NCBI RefSeq assembly: GCF_000421625.1 | Contig: NZ_ATXJ01000002.1 | Location: 124,001 to 188,000, forward strand | Length of the DNA stretch: 64,000 nt | Direction: 5' to 3' | Source of the DNA: Thermus islandicus DSM 21543 | Lineage (GTDB): Bacteria; Deinococcota; Deinococci; Deinococcales; Thermaceae | Shown: one piece after another, positions 1 through 8,474 of the stretch | Layout: each line of letters starts with the position of its first letter | Position numbering within the stretch: position 1 is the stretch's first letter | Notes under the pieces: model-generated | What the model saw: only the letters and a program-made list of their open reading frames with translations | The model's database searches: none | Told to the model about the DNA's origin: nothing | Position numbers and translations under genes: made by a program

Positions 1-82
1 GCTTGTCCGCGAGGCGGGGGGATGGAAGAATGGGGGTACTGCCGGAAGGTCCCTTGGCGCCTTCCAGAGGAAGGGGGATGCG
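1..82. other. Window edge before ABC ATPase gene
   Basis: No complete gene. The frame of the following ATPase stays open back to base 2, so the end of an upstream transporter gene cannot be placed. A purine-rich SD-like stretch (aggaaggggg, 68-77) sits just before the GTG start at 83. Confidence 0.5.
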
Positions 83-817
<735 letters not shown>

Positions 818-819
818 GC

Positions 820-1230
820 ATGGAGGCGCTCTTCCGGGCCCTTCTGGACCCCAAGGCGGACCCCGCCTCGAGGCGGCGGGGCCTTAGGTTCTACGCCCTG
901 GCCCTTTTGGGGCTCCAGGGGGGGATGCTCCTGTTCCTCGCCCCTTGGCTGCCCCGGGCCCCGCACCCCGCCCTATTCCTCCTTGCCCTGGGGGGGGCGG
1001 GGTGGCTTTACGCAAGGGCCAGGGGGGTCCTGAGGGCCGCCGAAAAGGACCTTCCCGCCCCCTTGGTGGCCGTGGGGCTTGGGGTGGGGGCCTTCTTCTT
1101 CCTGGGGGTGATGGGGCTCCTCCTGCGGCCCGAAGGGCTGGGGCTCCTCCTTCTGGGCCTTGGCCTCTTTTATCTCCTTCTCCGCTTGGCGGAGGAGGCC
1201 TTGGGAGGGCGAGGGGGCCCTGCCCTTTGA
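820..1230 (+). CDS. Small integral membrane protein, unknown function
   Basis: Predicted 136-aa protein with about four hydrophobic segments (near residues 24-44, 49-66, 82-102, 106-122) separated by short basic loops. This suggests a small inner-membrane protein. I do not recognise a family. The start ATG lies two bases after the ABC ATPase stop, so it is probably cotranscribed and translationally coupled, and I see no separate SD. The TGA stop lies inside the -35 box of the tRNA-Pro promoter. The frame has few rare codons and no competing coding frame. Confidence 0.62.
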   Translation: MEALFRALLDPKADPASRRRGLRFYALALLGLQGGMLLFLAPWLPRAPHPALFLLALGGAGWLYARARGVLRAAEKDLPAPLVAVGLGVGAFFFLGVMGLLLRPEGLGLLLLGLGLFYLLLRLAEEALGGRGGPAL

Positions 1231-1255
1231 CCTTTTGCGCCCTCTCCCCTATACT
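1227..1255 (+). promoter_or_regulatory. Promoter of tRNA-Pro
   Basis: TTGACC (1227-1232), 17-bp spacer, TATACT (1250-1255). It is one of the closest sigma-70-type matches in the window and places the start about five bases before the mature tRNA. The TGA stop of the preceding gene is embedded in the -35 box. Confidence 0.85.
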
Positions 1256-1266
1256 GGTCTCCGCTA

Positions 1267-1343
1267 CGGGGAGTAGCGCAGCCCGGTAGCGCACCTCGTT
1301 CGGGACGAGGGGGTCGCTGGTTCAAATCCAGTCTCCCCGACCA
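1267..1343 (+). tRNA. tRNA-Pro (anticodon CGG)
   Basis: A full cloverleaf can be folded by hand. The acceptor stem pairs CGGGGAG with CTCCCCG. The anticodon arm CCTCG-TTCGGGA-CGAGG gives anticodon CGG, reading CCG proline codons. The T arm contains GGTTCAAATCC. The first base C and encoded CCA end fit bacterial tRNA-Pro. It is flanked by its own promoter and a strong terminator, so it is a single-gene unit. Confidence 0.96.
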
Positions 1344-1369
1344 AAGGGCCGGCCCAAAGCCGGCCTTTT
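1343..1369 (+). terminator. Terminator of tRNA-Pro
   Basis: GGCCGGC pairs with GCCGGCC around a CCAAA loop, extended by a G-T and three A-T pairs and ending in TTTT. The T run abuts the -10 box of the next gene, so one unit ends where the next begins. Confidence 0.85.
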
Positions 1370-1370
1370 G

Positions 1371-1376
1371 TATACT
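1371..1376 (+). promoter_or_regulatory. Leaderless -10 box of Na/Pi transporter gene
   Basis: TATACT, then six bases, then GTG at 1383. The spacing predicts that transcription starts at the start codon. No SD and no clear -35. Confidence 0.75.
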
Positions 1377-1382
1377 GCCCCC

Positions 1383-2861
1383 GTGCGCTTCCTGGCCGGC
1401 CTGGCCCTCTTCTTCCTGGGGCTGCACCTGATCTCCGAGGCCCTCTCTGCCTGGAAGGGGCGCAGGCGCCTCCTTTCCCGGGGGCTGGGTTCGCCCGGGG
1501 GAAGCCTCGTCTACGGGCTGGTCCTGGGGGCCCTATCCGGGAGCGGCTCGGGCCTCGGGCTCCTGGCCTTGGCCTTCCTGGAGGTGGGGGTCCTGGGGCA
1601 CGCTCAGGCGGCGCTTCTGGCCCTGTCCGCCACCGCGGGGGCCGGGGTCTGGGTGGGGTTTCTGGCCCTGGCCCGCGAGGGAGCCCAGGAGGCCCTTCTG
1701 GCCCTGGGGTTTCCCCTCTACCTGGTGCCCGCCTGGCGCCCGGGAGGGATGTTCTTCCTCGGGCTTGGCCTCCTCTTCCTCGGCTTCGGGGAGATGGGGG
1801 CAGGGCTTGGGCCTGCCCTCGCCTGGGCCGGGGAGGTGCGGGGTGTGGGGGAGGGGTACCTGGCCGGGCTTCTCCTGGGGGGGCTTCTGGGCTCGGCCAA
1901 CGCCGTGGCCGCCCTGGCCCTGCTCCTTTCGGGCGGGCTTTCCCCCGGGGTGGCCGTGGGCCTGGTCTTGGGAGCCGGGGTGGGCACCACGGCCACCTTC
2001 TTCTGGGCGGCCCTGGGCGGCCGGGGAGAGGCCCTGCGCCTGGGGGTGCCCCTTCTTCTCCACCGCCTCCTCCTCTCCCTCTTCCTCCTTCCCCTTTCCC
2101 GCCTCCTCCCGGAGAACGTGCTGGCCTGGCACCTGGGGAGCCACCTCGTCTACGCCCTTTTCTACTGGCCCCTTTCCGGAGTTTGGGGCCGGGTGGGGGA
2201 AAGGCTTTTCCCCAGACGCCGGGTGGCGCCCAAGTACCTGCGCTGGGAGGCTCTGGAGTCCCCCCTCCTTGCCCTGGCCCTCGCCCGGCGCGAGCTCGCC
2301 AGGGTGGCGGACGCGGTGCGGGGGATGCTAGTCCAGGCCCTGCGCGTCCTTTCCCAGGAGGAGGGTGGGGAGGCCTCCTTGCGGGAGCTGGAGGACAAGG
2401 TGGACGCCCTCACCCGGGAGCTTGTCCTCTACACCTCGGAGTTGGCGAGCCGTACCAAGGACGAGAAGGCGGTGAAGCTCTTTATGGCCGCAAGCGAGCT
2501 GGAGCACCTGGGGGACCTGGTGCGGCGGGTGGTGCGCCTGGCGGAAAGGCTTTGGGCCCAGGGGTTGCGCTTCAGCCCAGAGGGCAAGGAGGACCTCCTC
2601 CTGGCCGCCTCCCGGGTGCTTTCCCGGTTGGAGCGCCTGGGGGCGGCCCTGGCCACGGGGGAGAAGGCCCTGGCGGAGGAGGTGGTGAGGGAGGAGGGCG
2701 GCCCCTTTTTCCAGACCCTCAAGCGTGCCCACCTGCACCGCCTCGAGGCCGGCTGGGCCGAAAGCCGGGCCAGCACCCTGACCCACCTGGACATCCTCCT
2801 CACCCTGGAGGAGGTGGACCAGGGGGTGGTCCGCCTGGCCCAGCTGGCCCTGGAGCTTTAA
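1383..2861 (+). CDS. Na+/phosphate cotransporter family protein with C-terminal PhoU-like domain
   Basis: Predicted 492-aa membrane protein of the NptA/PNaS (type II Na/Pi cotransporter-like) family, probably moving phosphate with sodium. The first ~270 residues hold two glycine/serine-rich helical repeats typical of the family ([19 protein letters not shown] near the N end, [19 protein letters not shown] later). Residues ~310-490 form a charged helical PhoU-like domain. GTG 1383 is preferred because a -10 box ends six bases upstream and the first transmembrane helix follows directly. A longer in-frame start at 1368 would lie in the tRNA terminator. No pst genes are nearby, so a phosphate role rests on family membership. 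Confidence 0.85.
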   Translation: MRFLAGLALFFLGLHLISEALSAWKGRRRLLSRGLGSPGGSLVYGLVLGALSGSGSGLGLLALAFLEVGVLGHAQAALLALSATAGAGVWVGFLALAREGAQEALLALGFPLYLVPAWRPGGMFFLGLGLLFLGFGEMGAGLGPALAWAGEVRGVGEGYLAGLLLGGLLGSANAVAALALLLSGGLSPGVAVGLVLGAGVGTTATFFWAALGGRGEALRLGVPLLLHRLLLSLFLLPLSRLLPENVLAWHLGSHLVYALFYWPLSGVWGRVGERLFPRRRVAPKYLRWEALESPLLALALARRELARVADAVRGMLVQALRVLSQEEGGEASLRELEDKVDALTRELVLYTSELASRTKDEKAVKLFMAASELEHLGDLVRRVVRLAERLWAQGLRFSPEGKEDLLLAASRVLSRLERLGAALATGEKALAEEVVREEGGPFFQTLKRAHLHRLEAGWAESRASTLTHLDILLTLEEVDQGVVRLAQLALEL

Positions 2862-2864
2862 GCT
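2859..2864 (+). promoter_or_regulatory. Leaderless -10 box of rsmD overlapping upstream stop codon
   Basis: TAAGCT followed by seven bases and GTG 2872. Its first three bases are the TAA stop of the transporter gene, so rsmD may be transcribed on its own as well as by read-through. Confidence 0.5.
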
Positions 2865-2871
2865 AAGGGGC

Positions 2872-3387
2872 GTGGTGAGGATCCTGGGCGGCAAGGCCAA
2901 GGGGGTGCCCCTCAAGGTGCCGGCCTCGGCGCGGCCCTCCCCGGTACGCCTCCGCAAGGCCCTCTTTGACTACCTAAGGCTCCGCTACCCCCGTAGGGGG
3001 CGGTTTTTGGACCTCTATGCGGGAAGCGGGGCGGTGGGCCTCGAGGCCGCCAGCGAAGGCTTTGAGGCCACCCTTGTGGAGAAGGATAGGGAGGCCGTGG
3101 CCCTTCTCAAGGAGAACGCCCGCCGGGCGGGGCTTGCCGTGCGCATCGTCCCTCTTCCCGTGGAGACCTTTCTCCTCGAGGCCAGGGCCAGGGGGGAGCG
3201 CTATACCTTGGCCTTCATGGCCCCGCCCTACGCCCAGGACCTGGCGGAGGCCTTCCAGGCCCTTTTGCAAAGCGGCCTCGTGGAACGGGGAGGGCTTTAC
3301 ATCCTCCAGCATCCCAAGGACCTTTACCTGCCCATAGGGGAGCGGCGGGTCTACGGGGAAAACGCCCTAACCCTGGTGGAGGTTTAG
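2872..3387 (+). CDS. rsmD: 16S rRNA (guanine966-N2)-methyltransferase RsmD
   Basis: 171-aa SAM-dependent methyltransferase that modifies G966 of 16S rRNA in the assembling small subunit. It has the RsmD layout: RILGGKAKG at the N end, the RPSPVRLRKALFDYL substrate segment, SAM motif I FLDLYAGSGAVGLEA (about 45-59), acidic EKD after beta-2, and a late APPY motif. The canonical motif IV of the family is DPPY/F; here the first residue is Ala. The partner coaD follows without a gap, a pairing conserved in many bacteria and strong support for the call. GTG 2872 (next codon also GTG) is used because of the -10 box seven bases upstream. Confidence 0.9.
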   Translation: MVRILGGKAKGVPLKVPASARPSPVRLRKALFDYLRLRYPRRGRFLDLYAGSGAVGLEAASEGFEATLVEKDREAVALLKENARRAGLAVRIVPLPVETFLLEARARGERYTLAFMAPPYAQDLAEAFQALLQSGLVERGGLYILQHPKDLYLPIGERRVYGENALTLVEV

Positions 3388-3867
<480 letters not shown>

Positions 3868-3870
<3 letters not shown>

Positions 3871-3885
3871 AATCCTCCTTGGAGG
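3868..3885 (+). promoter_or_regulatory. -10 box and SD of aldehyde dehydrogenase gene
   Basis: TAAAAT (3868-3873) starts with the TAA stop of coaD. GGAGG (3881-3885) lies five bases before ATG 3891. A start near 3880 would give a leader of about ten bases, just long enough for the SD. Confidence 0.5.
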
Positions 3886-3890
3886 TCCCT

Positions 3891-5480
3891 ATGCGGGCAT
3901 TCCCCAGCAAGTACGGCAACGCCCTCGAGTTCGGCCACCTGATCGGGGGCGAAGAGGTTTACGAGGGCGAAGCCCTGGAGCGCCGAAACCCCTCGGACCG
4001 GGAGGACCTCGTGGCCCGCTTTCCCGAGGGCACGAAGGACGTCCTCCGCCGGGCGGCACGGAAGGCCCGGGAGGCCTTCCTGGAGTGGAGCCGCACCCCG
4101 GCACCCGTGCGGGGCCAGGTGCTCTTCAACCTGGTCAAGGTCCTGGATCGGGAGAAGCCCACCCTCACCCGGCTCATGGTGCGGGAGGTGGGGAAGACCC
4201 CCAAAGAGGCGGCCGGAGACGTCCAGGAGGCCATAGACACCGCCCTCTTCTTTGCCTCCGAGGGCCGGCGGCTCTACGGCCAGACCGTGCCCAGCGAGAT
4301 GCCCCATAAGGAGCTCTTCACCTTCCGGCGGCCTCTGGGCGTGGTGGGCATGATCACCGCCGGGAACTTTCCCATCGCCGTCCCGAGCTGGAAGCTCATC
4401 CCGGCGGTCCTCGCGGGCAACGCCGTGGTCTGGAAGCCCTCCGACGACTCCCCAGCCCTTTCCTACATCTTTGTCAAGCTCTTTGAGGAGGCGGGGTTGC
4501 CGCCGGGGGTGATCAACGTGGTCTTCGGGGGAGGCAAGGGCTCCACGGGCCAGGGGATGGTGGAGCTCATGGACGAGGGCCTTTTCCAGAAGTTTGCCTT
4601 CACCGGGTCCACCCAGGTGGGGCGCTGGATCGGGGAGGTGGCGGGGCGGAACCTCATCCGGCCTACCCTCGAGCTCGGCGGGAAGAACCCCTTGGTGGTG
4701 ATGCGGGACGCCGATCTGGACCTGGCCCTGGAGGGGGCCTGGTGGAGCGCCTTCGCCACCGGGGGACAGCGGTGCACCTCGGCGGGGAACCTCCTGGTGG
4801 ACGCTCCCATCTACGAGGAGTTCAAGCGGCGCTTCCTGGAGAAGGTGGAGGCCACCTTGGTGGGGAACCCCCTCCTCCACCCCGAGGTCACCTACGGGCC
4901 CTTCATCAACGAAAGGCTCTTCGCCCGCTGGCAGGACCACTACCGGATGGGGGAGGGGGACGGGGCGAGGCTCCTTTTTGGCCGGGGACGGATCACCCGG
5001 GAAAACCCCTACCCCCGCTTCCTGGGGGACCCGGAGGCGGGGCTTTACGGCTGGCCCACGGTCTGGGAGGTAAGGCCTGGGATGCGCCTTTTTGAGGAGG
5101 AGATCTTCGGCCCCACCATTAACCTGGTAAGGGTGGACGGCATAGAGGAGGCCATAGAGGTGGCCAACAGCACGCCCTACGGCCTCTCCAGCGCCATCTA
5201 CACCCAGAACCGCCACTGGGCCTACCTCTTCAAGGTGGGGATCCGCGCTGGCATGACCAGCGTCAACAACGCCACCGTGGGGGCGGAGGCCCACCTGCCC
5301 TTTGGCGGCGTCAAGGCGAGCGGCAACGGGGCCCGGGAGTCGGGGATCTGGGTCTTGGAGGAGTACACCTACTGGCATGCGGTGAACGAGGAGTACTCCG
5401 GGAGGCTGCAGCTCGCCCAGATGGACACGGGCTACGTGCGCCCCAAGGCGCCCACGCCCTGGGGGGAGGTGTTGGGATGA
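3891..5480 (+). CDS. NAD(P)-dependent aldehyde dehydrogenase
   Basis: 529-aa enzyme of the ALDH superfamily, oxidising an aldehyde to a carboxylic acid in the cytosol. Visible active-site elements are Asn159 in AGNF, Lys182 in WKPSDD, the cofactor loop FTGST (237-241), Glu261 in ELGGK and catalytic Cys295 in GQRCTS. The length and the insert near GRITRENPYPRFLGDP resemble pyrroline-5-carboxylate or aminoadipate-semialdehyde dehydrogenases, but nothing nearby (no proline or lysine genes) fixes the substrate. ATG 3891 is chosen over TTG 3879 because GGAGG lies five bases upstream. The stop overlaps the next start (ATGA). Confidence 0.88.
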   Translation: MRAFPSKYGNALEFGHLIGGEEVYEGEALERRNPSDREDLVARFPEGTKDVLRRAARKAREAFLEWSRTPAPVRGQVLFNLVKVLDREKPTLTRLMVREVGKTPKEAAGDVQEAIDTALFFASEGRRLYGQTVPSEMPHKELFTFRRPLGVVGMITAGNFPIAVPSWKLIPAVLAGNAVVWKPSDDSPALSYIFVKLFEEAGLPPGVINVVFGGGKGSTGQGMVELMDEGLFQKFAFTGSTQVGRWIGEVAGRNLIRPTLELGGKNPLVVMRDADLDLALEGAWWSAFATGGQRCTSAGNLLVDAPIYEEFKRRFLEKVEATLVGNPLLHPEVTYGPFINERLFARWQDHYRMGEGDGARLLFGRGRITRENPYPRFLGDPEAGLYGWPTVWEVRPGMRLFEEEIFGPTINLVRVDGIEEAIEVANSTPYGLSSAIYTQNRHWAYLFKVGIRAGMTSVNNATVGAEAHLPFGGVKASGNGARESGIWVLEEYTYWHAVNEEYSGRLQLAQMDTGYVRPKAPTPWGEVLG

Positions 5481-5860
5481 GGGCGCTTGGCCTCTGGCCC
5501 CTCCTCCTCCCGGCCCTGGCCCAGACCCTCGCCCCGGCCTTTCAACTGGACTGCCGCTTCCGGGGAGAGGTCAGGCCCGCCCAGGTCTTCTGGGACGGTA
5601 GCCTCTTGGGGACCTGCCCCCTCGAGGTCCAGGCCGCCCCGGGCCGCCACCTTCTCCGCCTGCGCCTCGAGGAGCCCGGGGGGACCTACCTGGCCTACGA
5701 GGCCCGGGTGGAGGTGGGGGAAGGGGGCCTGGGGGCCTTCACCGCCGAACTCCTGCGCTATGACCCCCGGGGGGAAGCCCTTAAGGGAGGAAAGGGCTTG
5801 GTCTTTGGCCTACGGCCCCAAGGGGGTCTTGGCCCTATGGCCCACTGGGTTTCGGTGTAG
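5477..5860 (+). CDS. Secreted protein with PEGA-like domain
   Basis: 127-aa predicted exported protein. A short signal peptide (WPLLLPALA, then Gln) precedes a mature part whose core AQVFWDGSLLGTCPLEVQ...PGRHLLRLRL...TYLAYE fits the PEGA pattern (surface beta-domain with DGxxxGxxP and PGxHxL). The gene is coupled to the aldehyde dehydrogenase through ATGA with GGAGG upstream. The last ~20 residues read poorly (Gly/Pro-rich, no PEGA continuation) and run into a decayed antisense TPR gene. The natural C-terminus may therefore have been lost in a deletion; that is inference. Confidence 0.6.
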   Translation: MRALGLWPLLLPALAQTLAPAFQLDCRFRGEVRPAQVFWDGSLLGTCPLEVQAAPGRHLLRLRLEEPGGTYLAYEARVEVGEGGLGAFTAELLRYDPRGEALKGGKGLVFGLRPQGGLGPMAHWVSV

Positions 5861-6079
5861 ATCTCGGCCAAAAGACGGAGGGCCCGGAGGTCGTTGGGAT
5901 TCTGCTTCGCCAGGGCTTCCGCGGCTTCCAGGGCGCGAGGTCCACGAATCCTACGGGGTAGGCCTTCCGGGCTTCCTGCCGCAGGGCCTCCACCCTTTCC
6001 AGGGTGAGGCCTCCCGCCTGCTGGGCCACTCCCGGCTGAGGAGCGCCGCCATGGCCCAAGCCAGATAGGTCTTTTTCAT
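5840..6079 (-). pseudogene. Decayed exported TPR protein gene
   Basis: The ATG at 6079 has a strong SD (gggaggtgcagg upstream) and a signal-like start MKKTYLAWAMAALL. That frame then turns basic and stops. Shifting frame once gives QQAGGLTLERVEALRQEARKAYP. Shifting again gives RALEAAEALAKQNPNDLRAL followed by RLLAEIYTETQW, a clear tetratricopeptide motif. So one former reading frame is now spread over three frames within 240 bases, and the rest of the protein is missing. It lies 61 bases downstream of aroH on the same strand. At least two indels are needed, so it is a remnant unless several sequencing errors occurred. Confidence 0.7.
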
Positions 6080-6140
6080 CCTGCACCTCCCTTAGGCTGA
6101 CCTTCTTCAGGATACGCCCAGGGGGCCAGGGCGTCAAGGC

Positions 6141-6509
6141 TCATTGGGCGCTTTCCAGATCGGGCCTTAGCCGCACCGCCTCCCTCAGGTACACGTGGCG
6201 CACCCGGTCCTGCGGGGTGTCGGTGTTCCAGAGGGCGAGGACGCGGATGACCCGGGGGAGGCTTCCGGGTACCGGCACCTCCCGGGCTGAAAGGAGGGGC
6301 ACCCGGTGGAGGCCGATTTGCCGCGCGGCCTCGGCGGGGAAGGCCGAGACCAGATCTTCGGTGACCGTGAAGATGACGGCGGCCAGCTCTTCGTGGCTTT
6401 GGATGCCGTTGGCCTCTAACATTTTCAGGAGCAACTCCCGTGTGGCCTGGTGAATGGCCTCGGGCGTGTCCTCCTCCACGGTGATGGCCCCCCTGATGCC
6501 CCGGACCAT
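6141..6509 (-). CDS. aroH: Monofunctional chorismate mutase, AroH class
   Basis: 122-aa trimeric chorismate mutase that converts chorismate to prephenate for Phe and Tyr synthesis. The AroH-class sequence is clear from the first residues (MVRGIRGAITVEEDTPEAI) through TEDLVSAFPAEAARQIG and VPLLSAREVPVPGSLPRVIRVL to the C-terminal VRHVYLREAV. It agrees almost residue for residue with the T. thermophilus enzyme as I remember it. No other aromatic amino-acid genes are adjacent. A TAGCAT box lies 11 bases before the ATG and no SD is seen, so the 5' leader is probably very short. Confidence 0.95.
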   Translation of the reverse strand: MVRGIRGAITVEEDTPEAIHQATRELLLKMLEANGIQSHEELAAVIFTVTEDLVSAFPAEAARQIGLHRVPLLSAREVPVPGSLPRVIRVLALWNTDTPQDRVRHVYLREAVRLRPDLESAQ

Positions 6510-6555
6510 AGTTAGGTCCCATGCTAAGGGGTTTCCTGCCCGCGGGCAAGCAGGG

Positions 6556-6561
6556 TAGACT
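6556..6561 (+). promoter_or_regulatory. Leaderless -10 box of PIG-L deacetylase gene
   Basis: TAGACT followed by seven bases and ATG 6569. No SD. Confidence 0.7.
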
Positions 6562-6568
6562 TTGGGGC

Positions 6569-7231
6569 ATGAACCTTATGGCGGTCTTCGCCCATCCCGA
6601 CGATGAAATCGGGGCGGCGGGCACCCTGGCCCTGCACGCCAGGCGTGGGGACCGGGTCCTCCTGGTCTGGATGACCCGGGGGGAGCTGGCCAGCCATTTC
6701 CAGGGGGTTCCGCCCGAGGAGACGGCCCGGGTGCGGGAGGGACATGGGGCCCATGTGGCGGGGCTTATCGGGGCGGAATACCGCTTTCTCCCCTTCCAGG
6801 ACACCTTCCTCACGGGGGGCAGGGAGGAGGCCCTGGCCCTGGCCCGGCTCATGGCCGAGTTTCGGCCCCAGGCCGTGGTCACCTGGGACCCTTTGGACGT
6901 CCACCCGGACCACCGGGCCACGCACCAAGCGGTGCTCTCTGCCCTGAAGCTTTGCCGCATCCCCAAGTTGGTCGGGGAAGCCCACCGGGAACCCGTGCGC
7001 CTTTACCACTATCCGCGGCGGGACCTCTACCGGCCCACGCTCTACGTGGACGTCACGGAGACGGAGGAGGTGGCGGAGGCGGTCTTTGGCTTTTACCAGG
7101 GATTTTACCGCTGGCCCCTTACCCTGGAGGAGTTCCGGAGCCTCCGTCGGCTTCGGGGGCGGGAAGCAGGGGTTCGCTTTGCGGAGGCGTTTCAGACGGA
7201 GGCGCCTCCGGCGTGGCCCGGGCTTCCCTAG
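6569..7231 (+). CDS. PIG-L/LmbE family N-acetylglucosaminyl deacetylase
   Basis: 220-aa zinc-dependent deacetylase of the PIG-L (LmbE) family. The metal site is visible as AHPDDE (8-13) near the N end and HPDHRATH about 100 residues later. Family members remove an acetyl group from GlcNAc conjugates; BshB, in bacillithiol synthesis, is one. No bshA or bshC is near, so the substrate is open. ATG 6569 replaces a longer frame from 6521 because a -10 box ends seven bases before it and HPDDE then sits at the usual distance from the N-terminus. The last ~37 codons overlap the end of the convergent CLC gene. Confidence 0.85.
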   Translation: MNLMAVFAHPDDEIGAAGTLALHARRGDRVLLVWMTRGELASHFQGVPPEETARVREGHGAHVAGLIGAEYRFLPFQDTFLTGGREEALALARLMAEFRPQAVVTWDPLDVHPDHRATHQAVLSALKLCRIPKLVGEAHREPVRLYHYPRRDLYRPTLYVDVTETEEVAEAVFGFYQGFYRWPLTLEEFRSLRRLRGREAGVRFAEAFQTEAPPAWPGLP

Positions 7232-8474
7232 GGGTCTCCTCTTGGGCGGGGGTTAGGGCGTAGGCCAGGAGCACCGCGGGGAGGACCAGGGGCAGGGCGG
7301 CGTACCCCCCCCACTCCGCCGAGAGGGCCAAGGCGGCGAAGGGGGCCCGGGCCACGCCCGCCAGCACCGCCGCGCCCCCGGCCAGGGCCAGGGCGTCCGG
7401 GGGCAGGGCGAGGGGACCCGAGAGGTCGGCGAGGAGGGCCCCGAGGAATCCCCCCAGGACCAAGGCTGGGGTATAGGGGGCCCCGTAGGCCCTGACCCCC
7501 TGGGCCAGGAGGAGGAGGAGGAGCTTGGCCAAAAGGAGGAGGAAGAGGGAGGAGGGAGGGAGGAGGGGGGTGGTGGCGATGGCCACCCATCCCAGCCCGT
7601 GGCCCAGGGCCTCGGGCAGGAAGAGGAGGGCAAGGGCCAGGGCCAAGCCCAAAAGGGCGTGCCGCAGGGGAAAGGCCAGGGGCCTGAGGCGGCCTTCCAG
7701 GAAGCGGCCTCCCTCCGTCCAAGCCGTGGCCAGGGCGGCGGCCAGAACTCCGGTGAGGAGGCCTAGGGGGACGGCCTCGAGGCCCACCTCCACCCGGAAG
7801 GGAAGGAGAGGGGTGTAGCCGAAAAAGGCCCCGTAGACGGCGAAGCCCGAAAGGGCCCCGATCAGGGCCGGGGTGAGGGCGCGGACCTCGAGGAGGAGGG
7901 AGCGGTAGAGGATCTCCGTGGCCAGGAGGGCTCCGGCCACGGGGGCGTGGAAGGCGGCCCCGAGGCCTGCGGCGAGCCCGGCGAAGGCCAGGCCCCCGCC
8001 CACCCTGGGAAAGCGGCGGTCCAGGGCGCTTCCCAGCCAGAGGCCCAGGACGCCGAAGGGCCCCTCCCGGCCCATGGGGGAGTAAAGAGCGAGTTGCAAC
8101 ACCCCTCCCAGGACCGCCCGGGGGTGGGCGAGCCTCGGGGGTGGGTGGCCCTCCCGGGCGGCGCGGAGGAGGGCGGCAAGCCCTTGCCCGGTCCCCACCA
8201 GGCTGGTGAGGGCGAAAAGAAGGGGCAGGAGGAAGGCCAGGGGCCAGAGGAGGGGCCCGGTGAAGGCCTGGAGGAGCCCCCCCTCCCCAGGGGCCTCAGG
8301 GGGAAGGTAGCCGAAAAGGAGGCCGAGGGACTCGGCGAGGGCCCTCAGGAGCTGGTTGAGGAGGGCGACCAAAAGGCCCGCCAGGGCTCCGGTGAAGGCG
8401 CTGTAGAGGATGAGGGGTCCGGTGGTCTGCCCCCCCTCTTTGGGGGAGGCCTGGGCCCAGGGCGGAGGCCGCAT
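7119..8474 (-). CDS. CLC-family chloride channel/transporter protein
   Basis: 451-aa membrane protein of the CLC family with about ten or more hydrophobic segments. The gating motif GREGP (135-139) and the later AYGAPYTPALVLGG (equivalent of GxFxP) are present. The first canonical motif, GSGIP, reads VGTGQG here, so the selectivity serine is not conserved and chloride specificity is uncertain. The last ~40 residues form a Pro/Glu/Ser-rich tail encoded antisense to the end of the deacetylase gene. The ATG shares one base with the amidohydrolase stop (TGATG). It is the last gene of the gatC-serS run. Confidence 0.83.
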   Translation of the reverse strand: MRPPPWAQASPKEGGQTTGPLILYSAFTGALAGLLVALLNQLLRALAESLGLLFGYLPPEAPGEGGLLQAFTGPLLWPLAFLLPLLFALTSLVGTGQGLAALLRAAREGHPPPRLAHPRAVLGGVLQLALYSPMGREGPFGVLGLWLGSALDRRFPRVGGGLAFAGLAAGLGAAFHAPVAGALLATEILYRSLLLEVRALTPALIGALSGFAVYGAFFGYTPLLPFRVEVGLEAVPLGLLTGVLAAALATAWTEGGRFLEGRLRPLAFPLRHALLGLALALALLFLPEALGHGLGWVAIATTPLLPPSSLFLLLLAKLLLLLLAQGVRAYGAPYTPALVLGGFLGALLADLSGPLALPPDALALAGGAAVLAGVARAPFAALALSAEWGGYAALPLVLPAVLLAYALTPAQEETPREARATPEAPPSETPPQSEPLLPAPEADGGSGTPPG

